From positions 1 to 60,173 of the forward strand of contig JARLJI010000182.1 in the NCBI GenBank assembly GCA_031291295.1: 60,173 nucleotides of DNA, given 5' to 3'. The DNA is from Rhodoferax sp. GTDB lineage: Bacteria > Pseudomonadota > Gammaproteobacteria > Burkholderiales > Burkholderiaceae_C. The notes beneath the pieces were generated by a model. The model was not told where the DNA came from. It saw only the letters and a list, made by a program, of their open reading frames with translations, and made no database searches. The position numbers and the translations under genes were made by a program. This document shows positions 33,355 to 39,782 of the stretch, one piece after another (position 1 is the stretch's first letter; each line of letters opens with the position of its first letter).

Positions 33355-34428
33355 TTACAGCCCATAGAACGCGCGGTTGCCCTCAATGCGCGGCTGCTCG
33401 GAATCAGGGGACTTCTTCCCCTCGAGCAGGCGCCGCATCGCAGCTCGACCTTGCTCGCGGGCACCGGCAACGTAGGACGCGCTGACGGCCAGTTCGTCCA
33501 GCGCGCGCCAGCTGTAGACGGCGGCATCGACGAAAAGGATGTCCGTGGGGTAAGGGATACTGGCCGCCTGTTGCGCATACAGGTGCGCCAGGGCGAATTC
33601 GCTGCGCAGCCGGTGGTAGCGCGCCAGCTCGCACAGCGGTTCGGCCCGGCTCGGGCGGCGTTGGTACGCCGCCAGGTAGGCCTCGCGCACCTCGGCGGGC
33701 GGCGCGCCGAGACGCTCGGTGAGCACCACGACCTGGAACAGCGAAAACCAGCGTTCTTCTTCCCATCCACCCATGGCCGCGCGCTCGCGGTAGCGTTCGC
33801 GGCTGGCCTCGAGTCTTCCAGCGTCGCGGTAGCTTTGCGCCAGGTAGAAGCGGTAGCGCGTATTGGCGGGCTCGTCGCGCACGGCGCGCTCCAGCACCTC
33901 GATATCCCGCAGATAGGTGTCCGGATCACGGCCGCGCGCGCCATCGTGTGCCACCTGAATGGCAGGTGCCTCGAGCGTGGCCCAGGCGTGTGGCTGCTCG
34001 CAGGTCAGGTATTCGTGCAGCACACCCTGCCAGCGCCACGGCAGACGCGTCGCGACGATGGCATTGCGAAAGTATTTCCAGCCATTGACCTCGCAGCGCA
34101 ATTGGTAACCGTCGGCGTCCAGCCGCGGCCAGCCAAAGCCGGCCGGCACCACCAGCGTTTCGTCGGCGTCGATGAAGAGCAGGTGCTCGCCATGCGCGCG
34201 CGCCAGCTCGAGTGCCTCGCTGCGATTGAAGGCGAAGTCGCGCCACGGCCGCTCGTTGAGCGTGCCCGGAATGTCGGCCATGAACTCGCGGATCAGCGCC
34301 TGCGTGCCGTCGGTCGAGCCGGTATCGACGATCACCCAATGGTCAACCCATGGCTTCACGGACGCCAGGCAGCGCCGAATCACAGGGGCCTCGTTCTTCA
34401 CGATCATATTGAGACAAATACGGGTCAT
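33355..34428 (-). CDS. family 2 glycosyltransferase with TPR-like tail
   Basis: This 357-aa protein has a GT-A fold at residues 1-200: ICLNMIVKNEAPVIRRCLASV, VIVDTGSTDGT, and LLFIDADETL with the DxD metal motif. The second half (about 200-330) is helical and repeat-like (NTRYRFYLAQSYRDAGRLEASRERY). These enzymes often glycosylate proteins or cell-surface polymers. It ends 6 bp from the collagen-like gene's stop, convergent; a substrate link is only suggestive. Confidence 0.87.
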   Translation of the reverse strand: MTRICLNMIVKNEAPVIRRCLASVKPWVDHWVIVDTGSTDGTQALIREFMADIPGTLNERPWRDFAFNRSEALELARAHGEHLLFIDADETLVVPAGFGWPRLDADGYQLRCEVNGWKYFRNAIVATRLPWRWQGVLHEYLTCEQPHAWATLEAPAIQVAHDGARGRDPDTYLRDIEVLERAVRDEPANTRYRFYLAQSYRDAGRLEASRERYRERAAMGGWEEERWFSLFQVVVLTERLGAPPAEVREAYLAAYQRRPSRAEPLCELARYHRLRSEFALAHLYAQQAASIPYPTDILFVDAAVYSWRALDELAVSASYVAGAREQGRAAMRRLLEGKKSPDSEQPRIEGNRAFYGL

Positions 34429-34537
34429 GGCGTTGGCAGGGAATGGGTGGTGATCTGCGTTTGGAAATGTGCCGGATTATTAAACACGCGGCCAACGCAC
34501 AAAGCGCCACCTGCTGACGGGCTTGCGATGAGCGAGT

Positions 34538-34630
34538 CTGCGCACCGCCACGCTGCTCACACTGGTCGTGCTGCCGACGCTGTACGTGGCGTGGTTTTCG
34601 AAGCCGCCGCGCGGGGCGTCCAGCGCTTGA
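34538..34630 (+). pseudogene. C-terminal remnant of an RND efflux pump
   Basis: Thirty codons read LRTATLLTLVVLPTLYVAWFS..., the last transmembrane helix of CzcA/CusA-type RND pumps, ending at a stop. A stop codon lies 6 bp upstream, so only the tail remains. It is antisense to the 3' end of copA, indicating a deletion that joined copA to a metal-efflux gene. Confidence 0.5.
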
Positions 34631-36938
34631 GCAGCAGCGCATTGCTGACTACGCTGACCGAGCTCAGCGCCATCGCCGCGCCCGCCAGCACCGGGTTCAG
34701 GTAGCCAAACGCGGCCAGCGGAATGCCGGCCGCATTGTAGGCAAAGGCCCAGAACAGGTTCTGCCGGATCTTGGCCACCGTGCGGTCGGAGATGTCGAGC
34801 GCCGCCGCCACCAGCGCCACGTCGCCGCGCATCAGCGTGACGCCGGCCGCGTGCATCGCCACGTCGGTGCCGTTGCCCATCGCCATACCGACATCGGCCG
34901 CTGCCAGCGCCGGCGCGTCATTCACGCCGTCACCCACCATTGCCACGGTGTGGCCCCCACGCTTGCTACTGCGTGTGCGGCGCTGCCCCCCGAGGGGGCT
35001 GGCCTCGCCTTGGGGCGGCCCGGCGTCGGACCCGTGGTCCCCACGTTTGAGTTCCACCACCCGTGCGGCCTTGTCGCCCGGCAGCACCTCGGCCATCACA
35101 TCCTCGGGCGCCAGGCCCAGGCGCGCGCCCATGGCGAGCGCGGCACCGCGGTTGTCGCCCGAGATCATCACCGTCCGGATACCACGCGCGCGCAGCAGCG
35201 CGAGCGCCTGCCGTGCGCCGGGTTTGGGCTCGTCGCCGAAGGCCATCAGCGCACGCAGCACGTAGCGTTCGCCGGGGGCCGGTTCGGAGACTTTTTCGGC
35301 CATGGCAGACACGGTCGCACCCTGCGCCTGCAACGCCGCCGCGCGCGCAGCCAGTGCGCCGAGATCGACCTGCAACTCGTCCATCCAGCGCAGGCTGCCG
35401 ATGCGATAGCTGCGTCCGCCCGCCTCGCCCTCGCTGCCGCGTCCCGGCACGGCACGCACGTCCTCGGGCGCCTCGATCGCCATGCCGCGCGCCTGCGCGG
35501 CCGCGACCACGGCGCGCGCCAGCGGATGCTCGCTGCCGCTTTGCAGGCTCGCGGCCGCCGCCAGCAGCGCCGCCTCATGGGTGCCCTCGGCCACCGCCAG
35601 TTCCGTCAGGCGCGGCCGGCCCACGGTCAGCGTGCCGGTCTTGTCGAACGCCACGATGTCCACCTTGTGCGCGAGTTCCAGTGCCTGCGCGTCCTTGATC
35701 AGGATGCCGTGCTTCGCCGCGACACCGGTGCCGGCCATGATGGCGGCCGGCGTCGCCAGGCCCAGCGCGCACGGGCAGGCGATCACCAGCACCGCCACGG
35801 CGTCAATCACGGCCGCCTCGAACGGCGCCCCGGCCCACAGCCAGCCCAGCAGCGTGACCAGCGCCAGCCCCAGCACCACCGGCACAAACACGCTGGACAC
35901 CTGGTCCACCAGCCGCTGGATCGGCGCCTTGGCGGCCTGCGCGTCCTCCACCAGGCGGATGATGTGCGCGAGCACCGTCTCGCTGCCCACCGCGTCCACC
36001 CGCATCACGACACGGCCCTCGCCGTTGATGGAGCCGCCGGTGAGCAGGCTGTCCGCGTCCTTCGCCACCGGCAGCGGCTCGCCCGTCAGCATGGATTCAT
36101 CCACCTGCGTGCGGCCCTGCAGCAGCGTGCCGTCCACCGGGAAGCGCTCGCCCGGCAGGACCACGATACGGTCACCCACCAGCACCTCGGCCACCGGCAC
36201 ATCCATGGTCGAGCCCCCACGCTGCGTCACTGCATCCCCATCCGGCCCGATCAGGTGCGCCACGTCCGGCCGCAAGGCGTGCAGCGCGCGGATCGCCGCC
36301 GAGGCCTGGCGCTTGGCACGCGCCTCCAGCCACTTGCCCAGCAACACCAGTGTTACCACCAGCGCCGAGCCCTCGAAGTACAGGTGCGCCATGGCGCCCG
36401 GCGCGGCACCCAGCCAGAGCCAGACCGACAGCGCCCAGCCCGCCGTGGTGCCGATCGCCACCAGCAAATCCATGTTGCCGGACAGGGCCCGCGCGGCATG
36501 CCAGCCGGCCTTGTAAAAACGCGCGCCCAGGATGAACTGCACCGGCGTGGCCAGCGCAAACTGCAGCCACGCCGGCAACATCCAATGTTGGCCGAAAAGA
36601 CCGCCGATCATGGGCAGCACCAGCGGCGCGCACAGCAGCAGGCCCAAGCCTACGGGCCCGAAGCCGGTCCACGGCGACGCATCGGCCGCCGCGTCGCTCT
36701 GCGCGGGCGTGCGCGGCTCGTAGCCCGCGTCGCGCACGGCACGGCGCAGGCGCGCCTCCATCTGTTCACCCGGCGCGAACACAATGCGCGCCGATTCGGT
36801 CGCCAGGTTCACGCTGGCGTCCTGCACGCCGGGCACCTTCTTCAGGGCTTTCTCGACGCGCGCCACGCATGAGGCGCAGGTCATGCCGCCAATGCCGATG
36901 TCCAGCGTGGGCGGGGAGAGAGTCGTGCTTGTATTCAT
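34557..36938 (-). CDS. copA: copper-exporting P1B-type ATPase CopA
   Basis: This 793-aa protein has one N-terminal HMA domain (GMTCASC). The TM region includes the CPC metal motif (IACPCALGLATPAA); the catalytic motif is AFDKTGTLTVGRP and the hinge GDGVNDAPAL. It pumps Cu(I) out of the cytosol. Residues about 630-662 are encoded by a dispersed repeat and are an in-frame insert just before HTVAMVGDGVNDAP in the ATP-binding/phosphorylation domain. The last ~20 residues (TPRAAASKTTPRTA...) are read through antisense RND-pump DNA. copZ and cueR are divergent. Confidence 0.95.
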   Translation of the reverse strand: MNTSTTLSPPTLDIGIGGMTCASCVARVEKALKKVPGVQDASVNLATESARIVFAPGEQMEARLRRAVRDAGYEPRTPAQSDAAADASPWTGFGPVGLGLLLCAPLVLPMIGGLFGQHWMLPAWLQFALATPVQFILGARFYKAGWHAARALSGNMDLLVAIGTTAGWALSVWLWLGAAPGAMAHLYFEGSALVVTLVLLGKWLEARAKRQASAAIRALHALRPDVAHLIGPDGDAVTQRGGSTMDVPVAEVLVGDRIVVLPGERFPVDGTLLQGRTQVDESMLTGEPLPVAKDADSLLTGGSINGEGRVVMRVDAVGSETVLAHIIRLVEDAQAAKAPIQRLVDQVSSVFVPVVLGLALVTLLGWLWAGAPFEAAVIDAVAVLVIACPCALGLATPAAIMAGTGVAAKHGILIKDAQALELAHKVDIVAFDKTGTLTVGRPRLTELAVAEGTHEAALLAAAASLQSGSEHPLARAVVAAAQARGMAIEAPEDVRAVPGRGSEGEAGGRSYRIGSLRWMDELQVDLGALAARAAALQAQGATVSAMAEKVSEPAPGERYVLRALMAFGDEPKPGARQALALLRARGIRTVMISGDNRGAALAMGARLGLAPEDVMAEVLPGDKAARVVELKRGDHGSDAGPPQGEASPLGGQRRTRSSKRGGHTVAMVGDGVNDAPALAAADVGMAMGNGTDVAMHAAGVTLMRGDVALVAAALDISDRTVAKIRQNLFWAFAYNAAGIPLAAFGYLNPVLAGAAMALSSVSVVSNALLLKRWTPRAAASKTTPRTASAARPV
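34952..35049 (+). repeat. dispersed GC-rich repeat (family 2) inside copA
   Basis: GGCCCCCACGCTTGCTACTG, then a GCTGCCCCCCGAGGGGGCTGG core, TTGGGGCGGCCCGG, and a second GTGGTCCCCACG end. It is open in the copA frame (~33 codons). Confidence 0.8.
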
Positions 36939-36944
36939 GTGGAT

Positions 36945-36975
36945 AGCGTAATCCTTGCCCCGATGGCAAGGTCAA
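36945..36975 (-). promoter_or_regulatory. CueR-type copA promoter
   Basis: Minus strand: -35 TTGACC (36970-36975) and -10 TACGCT (36945-36950) are separated by 19 bp. The spacer carries the perfect inverted repeat CCTTGCC-N5-GGCAAGG (36953-36971). The over-long spacer with a central dyad is the hallmark of MerR-family copper promoters. The copA ATG is 7 bp past the -10, so the leader is very short. Confidence 0.8.
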
Positions 36976-36978
36976 GCA

Positions 36979-36992
36979 TTGACGCAGATCAA
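36979..36992. promoter_or_regulatory. FNR/DNR-type box between copA and copZ
   Basis: TTGACGCAGATCAA matches the TTGAT-N4-ATCAA consensus with one change and shares the GCAG spacer with sites at 31896, 37812 and 52558. It lies just upstream of the copA -35 and about 100 bp before copZ. Confidence 0.55.
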
Positions 36993-37021
36993 CCCTGCCC
37001 GGCTCAAGGTCAACGCGCCCC

Positions 37022-37052
37022 TTGACCTTCCCATAATGGCAGGGTTCAGACT
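37022..37052 (+). promoter_or_regulatory. CueR-type copZ promoter
   Basis: -35 TTGACC (37022-37027) and a -10 near CAGACT (37047-37052) are 19 bp apart. The imperfect dyad CCTTCCC-N5-GGCAGGG lies in the spacer, as at copA. Confidence 0.65.
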
Positions 37053-37086
37053 ATGCGCTCGACCCACCACCCACCAAGGACACTCC

Positions 37087-37284
37087 ATGAACCAGACCTT
37101 CACCGTCACCGGCATGACCTGCGGCCACTGCGAAAAGGCCGTGATCCGCGCCATCCAGCAGCTCGACCCGCAGGCGCAAGTCAAGATCGACCTGCCGAGC
37201 GGCAAGGTCGAGGTGCAGTCACAGCAGCCGCGCGACGCGCTGACGCGGGCGATTGCCGAAGAAGGCTATGGCGTCGCCGCCTGA
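37087..37284 (+). CDS. copZ: copper chaperone CopZ (HMA domain)
   Basis: This 65-aa single heavy-metal-associated domain has TGMTCGHCEKAV (Cys pair binding Cu(I)) and ends IAEEGYGVAA. It delivers Cu(I) to CopA. It is divergent from copA and precedes cueR, with its own CueR-type promoter. Confidence 0.92.
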   Translation: MNQTFTVTGMTCGHCEKAVIRAIQQLDPQAQVKIDLPSGKVEVQSQQPRDALTRAIAEEGYGVAA

Positions 37285-37293
37285 GCCCGCCAG

Positions 37294-37412
37294 CGCCGCA
37301 CGCACAGTGGCAAGCGTGGGGGCCAGCGAACGCCGCGAAGGGCCGCCCCGAGCAAGTTCAGCCCCCTCGGGGGGCAGCGCAGCACACGCAGTGGCAAGCG
37401 TGGGGGCCAGTT
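37294..37412 (-). repeat. dispersed GC-rich repeat (family 2) between copZ and cueR
   Basis: This inverted copy has a terminal GGCCCCCACGCTTGCCACTG at both ends of a core GCTGCCCCCCGAGGGGGC and GGGGCGGCCCTTCGC. It occupies the place where the cueR ribosome site and start would be, and supplies an in-frame GTG at 37400. Confidence 0.85.
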
Positions 37413-37417
37413 ACCCT

Positions 37418-37828
37418 TTGAACATTGGCGAAGCCGCACGTTTTTCGGGCGTGTCGGCGAAGATGCTGCGCCACTACGAATCGCTCGGCCTGCTCGGCCG
37501 CGTGGCGCGCACCGACGCCGGCTACCGCCAGTACAGCGAGGCCGATGTGCACACGCTGCGCTTCATCAAGCGCTCGCGCGACCTCGGCTTCTCGATGGCC
37601 GAGATCGGCGAATTGGTGAGCCTGTGGCGCAACCGGCGCCGCGCCAGCGCCAGCGTCAAGCGCATCGCGCAGCAGCATGTGCACGAGCTGACCGCGCGCA
37701 TCGAGGCGATGCAGTCCATGCAGCGCACGCTGCAAGACCTGCTGCAGCATTGCCATGGCGACGAGCGGCCCGACTGCCCGATCCTGGACGATCTCGCGTC
37801 CCGTAGCGCCCTTGATGCAGGTCAATGA
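37418..37828 (+). CDS. cueR: MerR-family copper regulator CueR
   Basis: This is about 136 aa if started at TTG 37418 (MNIGEAARFSGVSAKMLRHYES), the usual CueR N-terminus. Open frame continues upstream through the repeat to 37253 and includes GTG 37400, so the real start is uncertain. MerR HTH residues cover 1-70, a dimerisation helix follows, and C-terminal CHGDERPDC has the two cysteines seven residues apart typical of Cu(I) sensors. It should activate copA and copZ. Confidence 0.88.
   Translation: MNIGEAARFSGVSAKMLRHYESLGLLGRVARTDAGYRQYSEADVHTLRFIKRSRDLGFSMAEIGELVSLWRNRRRASASVKRIAQQHVHELTARIEAMQSMQRTLQDLLQHCHGDERPDCPILDDLASRSALDAGQ
37812..37825 (+). promoter_or_regulatory. FNR/DNR-type box upstream of DUF2892 gene
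   Basis: TTGATGCAGGTCAA is identical to the site at 31896. It overlaps the last codons of cueR and is centred 67 bp before the DUF2892 start. Confidence 0.55.
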
Positions 37829-37885
37829 CGAAGGCCGCGACATGGCGTTAAATCACAGCCAACAGGTTTACCCAAGGAGCAGCAC

Positions 37886-38083
37886 ATGCAGGTCAACATT
37901 GGCGGCATCGACCGCACCCTACGCATCCTCGTCGGGCTGGTCCTGATCGGACTGGCCGCCACCGGCACCGTTGGCTGGTGGGGCTGGCTCGGCATCGTCC
38001 CGCTGGTCACGGGTGCCATTGGCTGGTGCCCGCCTTATGCCCTCTTCGGCTTCAGTACCTGCGCCACGAAAAACAAGGCTTGA
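37886..38083 (+). CDS. DUF2892 small membrane protein
   Basis: This 65-aa protein begins MQVNIGGIDRTLRILVGLVLIGLA, the DUF2892 opening, with two TM helices and a GWCPPYALFGFSTC tail whose two cysteines are conserved in the family. Often found near sulfur or metal-related genes; function unknown. A good AAGGAGCA site precedes it. Confidence 0.87.
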   Translation: MQVNIGGIDRTLRILVGLVLIGLAATGTVGWWGWLGIVPLVTGAIGWCPPYALFGFSTCATKNKA

Positions 38084-38096
38084 GCGCCCACTGTTT

Positions 38097-38152
38097 GCTA
38101 CCTGATTGGTAGCAAACAGCCCTTATTTGGCAAGGGCTTCAGCCCGATTTTC
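38097..38152 (+). repeat. dispersed ~55-bp element (family 1)
   Basis: GCTACCTGATTGGTAGC, a spacer, AAGGGCTTCAGCCCGATTTT. This is the best-preserved copy and lies between the DUF2892 and rdgC stops. Confidence 0.7.
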
Positions 38153-38175
38153 CGTCAAATGGCGCGGCCACGCCG

Positions 38176-39072
38176 TCACCCCGGAACGACCTCGCCACCC
38201 AGCGCCAGCAGCAAGTCCGGCATCAGCTTGCGCAGCTCGCCGGTGGCAATGGCCGCATCGGCGTCGAAGCCGTCTTCCTTCTCCTGCGAGGTGCCGTCGA
38301 ACACGCCTTCGAGGAACGCAATTTTCTTGATCTGCAGGCTCTCGGTGAGCAGCAGCGACACGCGGCCCTCCCAGGTCAACGCCAGCTTGGTCGGCAGCTT
38401 GCCGGCCTCGATATGCTGGCGAACCTCGTCGATGTCGAGCGCGTGATGCGCGTAGCGCACCACCGACTTGCTCTCGTCCGCGGCCTTCAGCTCGCACTCG
38501 CGGTCCACGCTGAAGCCGGCCGGTGGCTCCTGGCTGGTCAGCCATTCGGACATCGCCGCCGTGGGCGAGGTTTTGGTGTTGAGCAGCGTCAGGGAGAGGC
38601 CCTCTAACGACTTCACCAGCGCGGTCACCACCTCGTCGGCCTTCGTTTGACTGGCGGCATCGACCAGCAGCAGCGAAGCCACCGGATCGATCCACACAGT
38701 GATGCGCGCCTGCTTGGTAAAGGCCATCGGCAGCAGCGACAGTCGCACGTCTTCCTTGATTTCGCGGGTTTCCTTTTTACCGGGCTTGCGGCCCGTGGTG
38801 GCCTCGATGTGCGCCACCTGTTCCTGCGCCTTGCGGTTCACCACCGAGCCGGGCAGCACCTTGGCCTCGGTCATGAACTTCAGCAGCAACTGGCCGCCGA
38901 CCGACTCCACCAGCGGGCCGTTCGCCTCGCCGCGCGGCTCCACCCATCCTGCCGACTGCTCCTGGCTGGCCCCACACGCCACAAAGCGCGCGGGCTCCAG
39001 CGCCGCTTCCATTTGCGCAACTTGCGCGGACCACCCGGGCCCGATCCGATACACGATCACATTCTTGAACAC
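38176..39072 (-). CDS. rdgC: recombination-associated protein RdgC
   Basis: This 298-aa protein begins MFKNVIVYRIGPGW at GTG 39072 with AAGG upstream; a TTG 15 bp earlier is less likely because the family starts at MFKN. FVACGASQEQSAGWVEP and the C-terminal EKEDGFDADAAIATGEL are typical RdgC. It forms a ring on DNA and modulates RecA. Full length. Confidence 0.93.
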   Translation of the reverse strand: MFKNVIVYRIGPGWSAQVAQMEAALEPARFVACGASQEQSAGWVEPRGEANGPLVESVGGQLLLKFMTEAKVLPGSVVNRKAQEQVAHIEATTGRKPGKKETREIKEDVRLSLLPMAFTKQARITVWIDPVASLLLVDAASQTKADEVVTALVKSLEGLSLTLLNTKTSPTAAMSEWLTSQEPPAGFSVDRECELKAADESKSVVRYAHHALDIDEVRQHIEAGKLPTKLALTWEGRVSLLLTESLQIKKIAFLEGVFDGTSQEKEDGFDADAAIATGELRKLMPDLLLALGGEVVPG

Positions 39073-39253
39073 TGCTAGCCTTTTCAACGGTTGAATTGAA
39101 GTCCGATTGTCGGTGCAAGCGCTGCGCCCCGAACCCCCCGAACTTTACAAAGCCTTATCTGCCCGCCATGGTGCAGTTACATGGCCCGCGCAAACTTCCC
39201 TCCAACCTGATGCTCATGTCGTGGTATCGGGCTTCTTCAACAAGGAAGGCTTT

Positions 39254-39775
39254 ATGAAACTACTCTCCAAACGCATGTTGCTCGCCGGCCTGCTCGCCAG
39301 CGCCGGCTTCGCCACCATGGCCCAGACACCTCCACCGCCCGCACCGGCGCCCCAGGCCGGCCAGGCCGGCCCCACCCACATGGAACGTCACGACCCGGCC
39401 AAATGGCAGGCCCGGATGGCGCAGCATCGTGCCAAACGTGAGGCCGAACTCAAGGCCAAGCTCAAGCTGACGCCGGCGCAGGAAGGCGCCTGGACCAGCT
39501 TCACCGCCGCCATGCAGCCGCCGGCCGGTATGGGCCACATGGGTGCGGACCGCGCCAAAATGCGCGCCGAGTTTGCCAAGCTGACCACGCCCGAGCGCAT
39601 CGACAAGATGCGCGCCATGCGGGATCAGCGCGCGGCGGACATGGACAAGCGCGCCGAGGCCACCAAGACCTTCTACGCCGCGCTCACGCCCGAGCAGCAA
39701 AAGGTGTTTGATACCGCCACCCTGCGCATGATGCATCGCGAAGGCCCCAAAGGCTGGCACGGCCATCACGAGTAA
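39254..39775 (+). CDS. LTxxQ-motif periplasmic protein (Spy/CpxP-like)
   Basis: This 173-aa protein has a signal peptide (MLLAGLLASAGFATMAQ) and a Pro/Gln linker. Two LTPAQE/LTPEQQ motifs (near 75 and 150) are set in helical Lys/Arg/Met/Ala-rich sequence, as in Spy and CpxP chaperone-like proteins. The His/Met-rich tail (HREGPKGWHGHHE) could bind metal. AAGGAAGGC is the ribosome site. Confidence 0.8.
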   Translation: MKLLSKRMLLAGLLASAGFATMAQTPPPPAPAPQAGQAGPTHMERHDPAKWQARMAQHRAKREAELKAKLKLTPAQEGAWTSFTAAMQPPAGMGHMGADRAKMRAEFAKLTTPERIDKMRAMRDQRAADMDKRAEATKTFYAALTPEQQKVFDTATLRMMHREGPKGWHGHHE

Positions 39776-39782
39776 GCCGTAG

